Shown here in pieces: positions 8,902 to 16,590 of a stretch of DNA of 64,000 nt. A program made the position numbers and the translations under genes. The stretch lies in the NCBI GenBank assembly GCA_016699715.1, contig CP065007.1:3421001-3485000 (forward strand). The letters run 5' to 3'. The DNA comes from Candidatus Competibacteraceae bacterium (GTDB lineage: Bacteria > Pseudomonadota > Gammaproteobacteria > Competibacterales > Competibacteraceae). Under the pieces are notes generated by a model that was not told the DNA's origin, did no database searches, and saw only the letters and a program-made list of their open reading frames with translations. The stretch's first letter is position 1. Each line of letters starts with the position of its first letter.

Positions 8902-9803
8902 GTGTCCCTCGTCCTTTCAGAAGCGAATCCGGCCCACGGCGGTAGCGGCTGCCGGGGTCGTCTAAAGGCCGCCGATTATAACGAAAGGCTGGCCATCTCC
9001 AAATAATTCCCGTGTCGCAATGCGTCAACGCGCACGCCCCTCGCACCAGCAGGATTTGTAATAAAAAAGAGGGTTGTTCGAGGAGTCTTGTGGAAATCAG
9101 GGTTCGATGTATTATAAAAGAGACGTTCAATGAATGACTCATCAATAATCGATTGATCTGCAAGGGCATCGACCTAACCACGAGCCGGCTCGGTGGGCCA
9201 AAATCCGTCTTGGGAGACCCGCTCCACAAGAACCCCCCGAGCATCTTTCTGGTATGGCCAAAAGGCGTATAACTACAGCAAATTTATTGGTTATCCGCCC
9301 TGGATGGAGAACGTCGCATGAGCCCTCGCTCTCTGTTAATGCCGTGTGGATACCATACCTTTTTGCGGGGCCGGTGGTGGCGGGTAGTCTCGACGTCCCC
9401 GCCGCGCCGAATGCCGCCGGCAGCGCCATGGACACCCTGCGCCGCCTTCGGTTTGGCGACAGTTGATACCGACCTGACCGCCACCGACATCGAATCCGTG
9501 GCGACGATCTTCGGCGTGGCCGGCAGTTATACCGTTTCCCGATCGGTTTTGTTCTTTTCGGAGGCCAAAAACCACCCTGTTCGTCCTGCCCGTCCTCGCG
9601 AACGCGGGGAACGCGGGTCTCCCGTTTTTCGGCGGCGGCCTGGATTCCCGCATTCGCGGGAATGACGAACACCTATTCAGAATGGGTATTACTCCGGTGC
9701 AAGCTTCTCCGCCCCTTCCCGGTGGCGAAGACCGGCCAGACCACCTCTTATGCCACGTCTCCCCTCGCCCTTTGGGAGAGGGGTCGGGGGTGAGGGGTGA
9801 AAG
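8902..9803. other. Non-coding left edge of the accessory island
   Basis: About 900 bases without a gene I can support. It contains the lysC promoter side, a MITE copy (9530-9688) and a further palindromic segment about 9767-9797 (CTCCCCTCGCCC...GGGAGAGGGG). Short open frames near 9254 and 9318 overlap one another on both strands and match nothing I recognise. Confidence 0.5.
9530..9688 (-). repeat. MITE copy A (159 bp), 3-bp TSD TTA
   Basis: Same element as at 28740 and 46593 but in the opposite orientation and with a longer, more diverged centre. Flanked by TTA at 9527-9529 and 9689-9691. The imperfect terminal repeats share the core ATAGG or ATCGG followed by T-rich sequence, and the centre has the CATTCCCGC/GCGGGAATG hairpin. 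Confidence 0.85.
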
Positions 9804-9852
9804 CGAACCACCCCGGCGCTGCGCGCCACCCCGCCTTAGCCAAGGCGGGGAA
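9804..9852 (+). repeat. 49-bp double-hairpin palindromic repeat, copy 1
   Basis: Begins CGAACCACCCCGGCGC; contains hairpin GGCGC-TGC-GCGCC and a second stem CCCCGCCTT/AAGGCGGGG. It ends 14 bases before the start codon of the radical-SAM gene, so it lies in that gene's leader. The other copies are at 11048, 14265 (inverted) and 14693; this copy has compensatory changes (CGCC/GGCG) that keep the second stem paired. Confidence 0.85.
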
Positions 9853-9866
9853 CGTTCATAACCGAT

Positions 9867-10520
9867 ATGAGAACGTTATACCTCAACAAAGCGCACTATC
9901 CTGTGACTACATTAGGTCCGGGACGACGCATCGGGCTGTGGTTACAGGGCTGTGCGCTGGCCTGTCCCGGGTGCGTGTCGCGGGATACCTGGACGTTCGA
10001 GCCGGGCCGGGCGTTGCCGCTGCCGGTGTTGCTGGCCTGGTGTCGGGAGATGGCGCAAGACGGCCTGGACGGGGTGACGATTTCCGGCGGCGAGCCGTTC
10101 GAACAAGCGGCGGCGCTGTTGGCGCTGCTGGAAGCCTTGCGCGACTGGCGGGATGAAACCGGCCGAAATTTCGATATCCTTTGTTACAGCGGCCAGCCCT
10201 GGCGGCGTTTGCAAAGCGAGTTCGCGCCGATTTTGGCCTTGCTGGATGCCATCATTCCCGAACCGTTTCAGGCCCGGCGTCCGACCCGACTGCTCTGGCG
10301 CGGTTCAGCCAACCAACCCCTCATTCCCCTGTCGCCGCTGGGCCAGGAACGCTATGCGCCCTATCTGGATCGGGAAGCGGAACATCGGCCGTTTCAGATC
10401 GCGGTGGAGGGTGAGCGGGTTTGGGCCATCGGTATTCCGGGCGCGGGTGACCTGGAGCGCTTGGAGCAGCGTTGCATCGAACGTGGCCTGCGGCTGGGAG
10501 GCGTGTCATGGCGCGGGTGA
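9867..10520 (+). CDS. Radical-SAM 4Fe-4S protein of the NrdG/activase type
   Basis: 217 residues. LQGCALACPGC supplies the CX3CX2C cluster ligands of radical-SAM enzymes, near residues 31-38. TISGGEPFEQAAALLALL is the SAM-contacting GGEP segment. The overall size and the N-terminal LYLNKAHYPVTTLGPG resemble anaerobic ribonucleotide reductase activases and '4Fe-4S single cluster' proteins, but no NrdD reductase is nearby, so a role in glycyl-radical activation of NrdD is unlikely. It overlaps the FHA gene by 13 bases, suggesting joint translation. Its substrate is unknown; a partner modification within this kinase/AAA+ cluster is my inference. The ribosome site before ATG 9867 is weak and a palindromic repeat lies just upstream. 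Confidence 0.85.
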   Translation: MRTLYLNKAHYPVTTLGPGRRIGLWLQGCALACPGCVSRDTWTFEPGRALPLPVLLAWCREMAQDGLDGVTISGGEPFEQAAALLALLEALRDWRDETGRNFDILCYSGQPWRRLQSEFAPILALLDAIIPEPFQARRPTRLLWRGSANQPLIPLSPLGQERYAPYLDREAEHRPFQIAVEGERVWAIGIPGAGDLERLEQRCIERGLRLGGVSWRG

Positions 10521-11029
10521 GAGTCTGTCCGACCTGCGGCGCTGAGAATGTGCTGGCGATGATCCGCTGTACGCAATGTGGGGTGTCCATCGCGGCTGTT
10601 TCTCCCACGGAAGCGGTATCGCCAATTCCGGAATCCCCCGCGACCGGCGCGTCCTGTCCGAATTGCGAGGCGATGCTTCCCTCGAACCGCGCGGCGTGTC
10701 CGTACTGCGGCGAATCGTTGCGCGCCGGCCCGTGCATCACCATGGAATGGCCCTGGGGGGCGCGTTTGCTCGACGGGGAGTTGATCTTGGGCCGCGACCC
10801 GGACGCTTCGCCGCTGGCGGGGCAGGTGCAGGGTTACGATAACCTTTCGCGCCGCCATGCCCGCTTGTGCCCCGCCGCCGAGGGATTGTGGGTCGAGGAT
10901 TTGGGGTCCACCAACGGTACTTTCGTCAACGAGACTCGGTTGATCCCTTACCAACCCTTTTTGCTGGCGGAAAGCGGGCGGTTGCGGTTGGCGAAGGATT
11001 TTGTGGCGACTGTCATAATCATGAAATAG
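10508..11029 (+). CDS. Double zinc-ribbon FHA-domain protein
   Basis: 173 residues from ATG 10508, chosen because GGGAG lies at a proper distance and the product then begins MARVRVCPTCG. Two zinc ribbons: CPTCG with CTQCG (residues about 7-30) and CPNCE with CPYCG (about 56-77). The C-terminal half is an FHA domain with LILGRDPD, LSRRHARL and LGSTNGTFVN, the residues that bind phosphothreonine. It is the obvious reader for the kinase encoded 162 bases downstream. The open frame extends to an earlier ATG at 10472 inside the radical-SAM gene, which I consider less likely. Confidence 0.9.
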   Translation: MARVRVCPTCGAENVLAMIRCTQCGVSIAAVSPTEAVSPIPESPATGASCPNCEAMLPSNRAACPYCGESLRAGPCITMEWPWGARLLDGELILGRDPDASPLAGQVQGYDNLSRRHARLCPAAEGLWVEDLGSTNGTFVNETRLIPYQPFLLAESGRLRLAKDFVATVIIMK

Positions 11030-11047
11030 TATTGGGTGACGCTCCAT

Positions 11048-11096
11048 CGAACCACCCCGGCGCTGCGCGCCACCCCTCCTTGTCCAAGGAGGGGAA
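11048..11096 (+). repeat. 49-bp double-hairpin palindromic repeat, copy 2
   Basis: Same layout as copy 1 with second stem CCCCTCCTT/AAGGAGGGG. It lies in the gap between the FHA gene and the kinase gene and could terminate or process the transcript; there is no long T run. Confidence 0.85.
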
Positions 11097-11191
11097 TTTT
11101 TACAGTCTGAGTGGTTATAGCGTTCTCTGGAATGGCGCAAACCGTCTAAAATGAAAGGCACTGTCTCAATATTATTCATGGAGTTTTTTTC

Positions 11192-14100
11192 ATGTCGCAG
11201 CCCACTGACCCGCAACCGTTTCCCGCGCTGACCTTGCATGATGATGTGGCTGTCACCCGCTTGGACGGTCCCGCACTGACGGTTCGCGATGATGCTCCGT
11301 CGCCGCGCACCCTGATGCAGTTGCCCGCGACGCTGGCGGCGCGCTACCGGATCGTGCAGCCGATGCCGGCGGCGGGCGGCGAGGCGGATTTGCTACTGGT
11401 CGAGGCGTTAGTCGACGGGCAGCGGTACGTGATCAAGATTTATCGCTACGGGATCGTGGTTAAGCCCGAGGTGTTGGCGCGGATCAGCGCGGTGGCCCCG
11501 GAGCAGGTGATTCGGCTGGTGGAGCATGGCCAGGCCGAGGGGCACGGCTATGAGGTGCTGGAGTATGTGGCGGACGGGTCGTTACGACAACGGCTGGCGG
11601 CGGGACCGCTGGCGGAGGAATCGGTGCGGGCGCTGGTGCGGGAATTGAGCGCGGCGCTGGCGGTGCTGCATCAACACGACATTCTGCACCGGGACATCAA
11701 GCCGGAGAATGTGCTGATTCGGCAGTGGGAGCCGCTGCGGATTGCCTTGACCGATTTTGGCATTGCCTCGGTGACGGAAGCGACCCAGCACTTCACGACC
11801 ACGGCGCGGACCTTGCGCTATGCTGCGCCGGAGGCGGCGACCGGGGTGATTGGGATGGCGGCGGATTATTGGTCGCTGGGGATGGTGGTGCTGGAGGCGG
11901 TGAGCGGACGGCATCCGTTCGCCGGGCTGTCGGAGGCGGTGTTGAGCTATCAGTTGGTGACGCAGCCGGTGGATTGCGGCGGGGTGGCGGAACCGTGGCG
12001 GACGCTGTGCCGGGGGTTGTTGCTGCGCGATCCGAAACAGCGCTGGGGCCACGCGGAGATTGAACGGTGGCTGGCGGGGGATGCGACGTTGCGGTTGCCG
12101 GTGGATGCAGGGCTGTCCGAAATAGGCGCGTCCCGCGCTCGCCGGTTCTATCGCTTGGGCGGGGTGGAGTGTTGGACGGCGCGCGATTTGGCGACGCAAA
12201 TGGCCAAGCAGTGGGAGACCGCCAGCAAGGACTTGCAACGAGGGTTTATCACCGACTGGCTCCGCAATGATTGGGGCGATCAGGATTTAACGCGGGCTGT
12301 TCTGGATGTGCTGGATGCCAAGAACATGAGCGCCGATGAGCAGTTGCTACGAGTGTTGCTCAAGCTCGCGCCCGATTTGCCGCCCGTGTGGAAGCAGTGG
12401 AGTCTGGCGCAGGATGATTTGATGGCAGCGGCCCATGCGGCGAATCGCGGTGATGCGGTGAGTCAGAAGTTGTTATGGGAGCTATCTCAAGGCCCGGTTG
12501 ATGTAATGGGGATTTACGCCAGTGCCGATTATGCGGAATGCCGCCGGATACAAGACGCTTGGTGGCGAATGATCACGGAGTATGAGAAGACATGGCAAAC
12601 GGCGCTGGCCTATGGGGTGCCGGAGAAGCTCAAGCCAGAATTAGCGGTGGTGATGCCTGGTTTGCTGTTGGCGGCGATGTCGCCAGTCGAACTCCGAGCC
12701 GAAATAAAAACCTTGGCGAAGCAACTTATTCATTGCCCGACGTGGCTGGCGGATTTGTTGAAACTGCCGCTGAGTGGTGGCGCTGCGCTGGCGTTGCGGA
12801 TCGTGATGCAGTGGTTGCCCATCGCCACTGAAATTCGCCAATGTATTACCCCTCAACTGCAAGCCCTGTTGCAAGAATTTACCATTTTGCACCACAGCCC
12901 GGATTTTAATAAAGACTTGGACGATTTTGAGAACAACATCCGTGAAGGCGGTTATGGTAATACGCAAGCGGTGGAACAGGCATTTAGCGCCTTGCGGGAA
13001 AGAATCAGTGCCTTGGCTGAGGTGTTGAAGCAATACTACGCCCTGTGGGAACAGACGCCAGCCAATAGCGCCGTTTATCCAGTATTGCAGCGCTGGCAAG
13101 CTCGTTTGACCACCCCACGCTATGAGGATACGTTGCTCTTGAAGGAAGATTTGGTGCGGCCTTACCGCTGGCAAATAACTGCGGAAAGTTGGGAACAGTC
13201 GGATGCGTTATTCAAGTGGGAGTGCGAGAAGGCAAAATTATATGATCAGAAAACTTTATCTGTAGCGTTCAGCCCGGACGGGCGGCTGTTGGCGAGTGGC
13301 AGTGGTGACAAGACTGTGCGGTTGTGGCGAGTGGAGGATCGGCAATGCGTCGCGACTTTGCAGGGGCATACGAGTTCAGTAAATGCCGTGGTGTTTAGCC
13401 CGGATGGGCGGCTGCTGGCCAGTGGCAGTGGTGATTATGGTGGTGACAATACCGTGCGGTTGTGGCGAGTGGAGGATCGGCAATGTGTCGCGACCTTGCA
13501 GGGGCATACGAGTTCAGTAAATGCCGTGGTGTTTAGCCCGGATGGGCGGCTGCTGGCCAGTGGCAGTGGTGATTATGGTGGTGACAATACCGTGCGGTTG
13601 TGGCGAGTGGAGGATCGGCAATGTGTCGCGACCTTGCAGGGGCATACGAGTTCAGTAAATGCCGTGGTGTTTAGCCCGGATGGGCGGCTGTTGGCGAGTG
13701 GCAGTGGTGACAAGACTGTGCGGCTATGGCGGATGGAGGATCGACAATGTGTCGCGACCTTGCAGGGGCATACGAGTTCGGTCAATGCCGTGGCGTTCAG
13801 CCCGGACGGGCGACTGCTGGTTGGTGGCGATGGTAGTACCGTGCGGCTGTGGCGGGTGAAGGACTGGCAATGCATCGCGACCTTGCAGGGGCATACGGGT
13901 TCAGTAAATGCCGTGGCGTTTAGCCCGGACGGGCGGCTGTTGGCGAGTGGCAGTGGTGACAAGACTGTGCGGTTGTGGCGGGTGGAGGATCGGCAATGCG
14001 TCGCGATCTTGCAGGGGTATGCTAATGAAATAAGAACTATTGCTATTAGTTTCGATAGCAAACTAATAGTAAGTGGCAGTTATTCAAATTTTTCTGGAGG

Positions 14101-14251
14101 GAAAGGAAGAAACTATTATAGTAATGATAGAGGAGAAGTGCTCTTATGGAAACCCCTTCAGACTGTTTCTGTTGAAATGTCCATCGGTGAATTGATTGCT
14201 TGGGAGAAGAAATACGCCGGGCAATATAGTGAGATTAGGTTGGTGGAGTGA
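11192..14251 (+). CDS. Ser/Thr protein kinase fused to a seven-bladed WD40 propeller
   Basis: 1019 residues. The kinase domain (about 50-310) has the ATP-anchoring Lys82 in YVIKIYRYG, catalytic HRDIKPENVL (Asp168) and DFG (Asp188), followed by the activation segment with THFTTTARTLRYAAPE-like layout; all key residues are present. A helical middle region of about 370 residues has no family I recognise. From about residue 686 there are seven WD40 units ending in LWR/LWK, enough for one closed propeller. No membrane helix is seen, so it is probably cytosolic. The N-terminal tail (1-45) is rich in Thr/Asp pairs and could offer FHA-binding phosphosites (inference). Start ATG 11192 has ATGGAG 9 bases upstream. 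The final blade is diverged and AT-rich. Confidence 0.93.
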   Translation: MSQPTDPQPFPALTLHDDVAVTRLDGPALTVRDDAPSPRTLMQLPATLAARYRIVQPMPAAGGEADLLLVEALVDGQRYVIKIYRYGIVVKPEVLARISAVAPEQVIRLVEHGQAEGHGYEVLEYVADGSLRQRLAAGPLAEESVRALVRELSAALAVLHQHDILHRDIKPENVLIRQWEPLRIALTDFGIASVTEATQHFTTTARTLRYAAPEAATGVIGMAADYWSLGMVVLEAVSGRHPFAGLSEAVLSYQLVTQPVDCGGVAEPWRTLCRGLLLRDPKQRWGHAEIERWLAGDATLRLPVDAGLSEIGASRARRFYRLGGVECWTARDLATQMAKQWETASKDLQRGFITDWLRNDWGDQDLTRAVLDVLDAKNMSADEQLLRVLLKLAPDLPPVWKQWSLAQDDLMAAAHAANRGDAVSQKLLWELSQGPVDVMGIYASADYAECRRIQDAWWRMITEYEKTWQTALAYGVPEKLKPELAVVMPGLLLAAMSPVELRAEIKTLAKQLIHCPTWLADLLKLPLSGGAALALRIVMQWLPIATEIRQCITPQLQALLQEFTILHHSPDFNKDLDDFENNIREGGYGNTQAVEQAFSALRERISALAEVLKQYYALWEQTPANSAVYPVLQRWQARLTTPRYEDTLLLKEDLVRPYRWQITAESWEQSDALFKWECEKAKLYDQKTLSVAFSPDGRLLASGSGDKTVRLWRVEDRQCVATLQGHTSSVNAVVFSPDGRLLASGSGDYGGDNTVRLWRVEDRQCVATLQGHTSSVNAVVFSPDGRLLASGSGDYGGDNTVRLWRVEDRQCVATLQGHTSSVNAVVFSPDGRLLASGSGDKTVRLWRMEDRQCVATLQGHTSSVNAVAFSPDGRLLVGGDGSTVRLWRVKDWQCIATLQGHTGSVNAVAFSPDGRLLASGSGDKTVRLWRVEDRQCVAILQGYANEIRTIAISFDSKLIVSGSYSNFSGGKGRNYYSNDRGEVLLWKPLQTVSVEMSIGELIAWEKKYAGQYSEIRLVE
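13361..14011 (+). repeat. Near-identical WD40 coding repeats (123-138 bp period)
   Basis: Units start at 13361, 13499, 13637, 13763 and 13886, giving periods of 138, 138, 126, 123 and 126 bases. The first two 138-bp units read identically base for base, including a four-residue YGGD insertion in the blade. Such identity at silent sites indicates recent duplication or gene conversion rather than purifying selection alone. Confidence 0.93.
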
Positions 14252-14264
14252 GTGTACTGACTTT

Positions 14265-14313
14265 TTCCCCTCCTTGGATAAGGAGGGGTGGCGCGAAGCG
14301 CCGGGGTGGTTCG
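14265..14313 (-). repeat. 49-bp double-hairpin repeat, copy 3 (inverted)
   Basis: Reverse orientation relative to the other copies. It starts 14 bases after the kinase stop and ends 17 bases before the DUF559 start, so together with copy 4 it brackets the nuclease gene as an inverted pair. Confidence 0.85.
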
Positions 14314-14330
14314 ATGCACAGGCCCACATC

Positions 14331-14687
14331 ATGCAGCTACACAACGTCCAAGCACTCAAACCGCACCGCAAAGAATTACGCTCGACCATGACGCCCGCCG
14401 AAATCCGCCTGTGGCAAGCCTTGAAACACCGCCAACTCGACGGTCTAAAATTCAGACGCCAACCCAGCATCGGCCCCTTTATCGCCGATTTTTACTGCCC
14501 TGCCGCCAAACTGGTGATTGAACTCGACGGGTCCGTTCACGATAGCGAAATTGCCCAACAACAGGATGCCGAACGAACAGCATATCTGGTCAGCCTGGGA
14601 TTGCGAGTAGTGCGGCTTGCAAATCGTGAAGTGATGGAGAATTTAGCGGGGGTGTTGTCGGAGATTCGGCGGCGGGCACGGGCGTAA
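14331..14687 (+). CDS. DUF559-type endonuclease-like protein (PD-(D/E)XK fold)
   Basis: 118 residues from ATG 14331. TPAEIRLWQALKHRQLDGLKFRRQ, then FIADFYCPAAKLVIELDGSVHD is the Vsr/DUF559 core with the catalytic D...E-x-D pattern, and LGLRVVRLANREVMENL ends the domain. Members are single-domain nucleases of unclear role, often scattered in many copies. The gene is flanked tightly by inverted copies of the 49-bp palindrome (14265-14313 and 14693-14741), so it may be a mobile passenger rather than part of the kinase operon. The frame is open further upstream into the kinase gene; that part has no homology. Confidence 0.87.
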   Translation: MQLHNVQALKPHRKELRSTMTPAEIRLWQALKHRQLDGLKFRRQPSIGPFIADFYCPAAKLVIELDGSVHDSEIAQQQDAERTAYLVSLGLRVVRLANREVMENLAGVLSEIRRRARA

Positions 14688-14692
14688 AAGAT

Positions 14693-14741
14693 CGAACCAC
14701 CCCGGCGCTGCGCGCCACCCCTCCTTATCCAAGGAGGGGAA
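14693..14741 (+). repeat. 49-bp double-hairpin palindromic repeat, copy 4
   Basis: Begins CGAACCACC a few bases after the DUF559 stop, second stem CCCCTCCTT/AAGGAGGGG. Opposite orientation to copy 3. Confidence 0.85.
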
Positions 14742-14811
14742 TTACTGAAATCGATGGCTATAATTTTAATCAAAATAATACAATTTTTGAAAACAGAATG
14801 AGGATTAACCG

Positions 14812-15078
14812 ATGACTACCTTAACGATTGAAAATCTGCAAGTCAGCGACTTACCACCAGAATGGGCGCAACGACTCCAAGCAGAGCCAGAGCAAACCGT
14901 GACCGTGCGCATCGATATGGAAGATCGGAAGCCGACTCAACCAGAACCTTCATTCACGACCGACGACCCGGCTTTTGGCATCTGGCGAGATTACGATGCA
15001 ACCACGGATGTTGCCGCGTTTGTAAGACGCCTACGCGCTCCTCGCTACCGCCGTAACGGTTCGCGTGATCCAGGTTGA
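14812..15078 (+). CDS. Probable antitoxin of a VapBC-like pair
   Basis: 88 residues, MTTLTIENLQVSDLPPEWAQRL at the start, acidic middle (EPSFTTDDPAFGIWRDYDATTD) and basic C-terminus. It ends 3 bases before the ATG of a PIN-domain toxin gene, the typical antitoxin-toxin arrangement. The DPAFGIWRD-like segment resembles C-terminal toxin-binding tails of VapB-type antitoxins. I cannot see a clear ribbon-helix-helix or AbrB pattern, so the DNA-binding class is open. Confidence 0.7.
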   Translation: MTTLTIENLQVSDLPPEWAQRLQAEPEQTVTVRIDMEDRKPTQPEPSFTTDDPAFGIWRDYDATTDVAAFVRRLRAPRYRRNGSRDPG

Positions 15079-15174
15079 ACCATGCTCATCGACACCGATG
15101 TACTGATTTGGCATTTGCGAGGTTATCCAAAAGCCACACAACGTCTCGATCAACTTTCCGGGCTAACTTTATCG

Positions 15175-16222
15175 GGTTGTGTTCGTGTTAACCGTGTATC
15201 CGGTACAATGGCGAAACGAACCGGAGGCTGAACATGGAACAAACCGAATACAAACAGATCGTTGCACGTCTGGAAGGGCTCACGGACGAGCAGTTCGAAG
15301 CACTGCTGGAGACGATGCAGCAACGGAAGGACGCAGACGGCGTACAGCGCCTGGTGATGGCACGCCTGGCGGAGCGCCAATGCTGCCCGCACTGCGCGGG
15401 TACGACGGTGGTCAAGCATGGCGTCGAGTTCGGATCGCAGCGATTCCGGTGCAAAGGCTGCGGCAAGACCTTCACCGCGCTGACCGGGACGCCGTTTCAT
15501 CGGCTGCGAGGCAAAACGCAGCTGCTGGAGAACGCCGCTTGCATGGTGGATGGCCTGTCGGTTCGCAAGACGGCGGCGCGCTTGGCCATCTCTCCACAAA
15601 AAGCCTTCCGCTGGCGACATAAATTTCTGGAGTTCTTGAGCACGCAGAAGCCTGAACTCCTGACGGGCGTCGTGGAAGTGGATGAAACCGTCTTCCCGGT
15701 TTCTTACAAAGGACAACGCCAAGGGCTGCCTCGTCCCTCGAAGCAGCGGAGTGGCAAGGCCCAGGACGGCACCGGCGCCGAGAAGACCACGGTGGTGGTG
15801 GCGGTGCAGCGCGGGACCTCCATCGCGTTCGACCAGATGCTGGCCCACGGTACGGCGGTGGCGCTGACCGAAGCGTTGCGGCCGGTACTGAGCGCTGACG
15901 CGGTGTTGAGTACGGATGGCAATGCGGCCTACTGGACCGTGGCCCAGGAATTGGGCGTGGCATCGGGCTCTTTTATCGCTGCCTACCACGGCCACGGCGG
16001 TGATGGCGTCTGGCACGTGCAGAGTGTCAACCGCTACGACTCCAGCCTCAAGACCTGGATGACCCGCTTCCGAGGCGTCGCCACCAAATACCTCGCCAAT
16101 TATCTGGGCTGGCGGCGCCTGCTCGACCGCTTCAAGGATACCCTCACGCCTCAGCAATTCCTGTTTCACGCCCTCCGGACCTCGTACCTGTGATACCTCA
16201 CACGGTTAAAGCGAACACAACC
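15175..16222 (+). mobile_element. IS1595-family insertion sequence with 8-bp TSD
   Basis: Target duplication CTTTATCG at 15167-15174 and 16223-16230. Terminal inverted repeats start GGTTGTGTTCG on both ends and agree over about 22 bases with two mismatches. 1048 bp, one transposase gene, inserted inside the PIN toxin gene. Confidence 0.95.
15234..16193 (+). CDS. IS1595-family (ISXO2-like) transposase
   Basis: 319 residues. An N-terminal zinc ribbon CPHC...CKGCGK (about 46-80), a helix-turn-helix LSVRKTAARLAISPQKAFRW, then the ISXO2-like DDE domain starting VVEVDETVF and with LSTDGNAAYW as the second acidic block. Length and order fit the family, and the gene looks intact, so the element may still be active. 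Confidence 0.93.
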   Translation: MEQTEYKQIVARLEGLTDEQFEALLETMQQRKDADGVQRLVMARLAERQCCPHCAGTTVVKHGVEFGSQRFRCKGCGKTFTALTGTPFHRLRGKTQLLENAACMVDGLSVRKTAARLAISPQKAFRWRHKFLEFLSTQKPELLTGVVEVDETVFPVSYKGQRQGLPRPSKQRSGKAQDGTGAEKTTVVVAVQRGTSIAFDQMLAHGTAVALTEALRPVLSADAVLSTDGNAAYWTVAQELGVASGSFIAAYHGHGGDGVWHVQSVNRYDSSLKTWMTRFRGVATKYLANYLGWRRLLDRFKDTLTPQQFLFHALRTSYL

Positions 16223-16590
16223 CTTTATCGGCAGTCACCTACATGGAATTGTTACAGGGGATGCGCAATCGCACCGAGCTACTGGCCTTGCAAAAAAGCC
16301 TTGCCTTACGGAAAGCCGAACGCTTACCCCTCACACCGGCCATTACCGAACGCGCCATCGTTTTAATGGAGCAGTTAGGGCTATCTCATGGCTTACAATT
16401 GGGTGACGCCTTGATTGCTGCCACCGGACTGGAACACCAACTGACCCTGCTGACCGCGAATACGAAGCATTTTAGCGCGGTTGATGGTCTTCGACTCGAA
16501 CGCTTCGAACCGGGAGAACCCTCGCGGTAGGCGCTTTTGATCTTTCCCTTAGACAAGAACGGAAACCCGTTCACACCGACTCTCATTCCC

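Larger units (their letters stand above)
15082..16530 (+). pseudogene. VapC-like PIN-domain toxin split by an IS1595 element
   Basis: The 5' part (15082-15174) encodes MLIDTDVLIWHLRGYPKA, with the first catalytic Asp of PIN nucleases. The 3' part resumes at 16231 as AVTYMELLQGMRNRTEL and runs to the stop at 16530, with the later PIN residues in LGLSHGLQLGDALIAAT and LLTANTKHF. Removing the element and one 8-bp duplication restores one frame of about 130 residues. PIN toxins cleave RNA using a Mg2+-binding acidic cluster. As it stands the toxin is inactive, while the antitoxin gene is intact. Confidence 0.9.

Noticed and set aside
9254..9466. 70-codon open frame before the MITE
   Set aside because: It overlaps equally long frames on the opposite strand, and has no recognisable family or ribosome site.
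13361..14011. CRISPR-like array
   Set aside because: The repeats are contiguous coding WD40 units with no spacers; no CRISPR array or cas gene was seen in the window.
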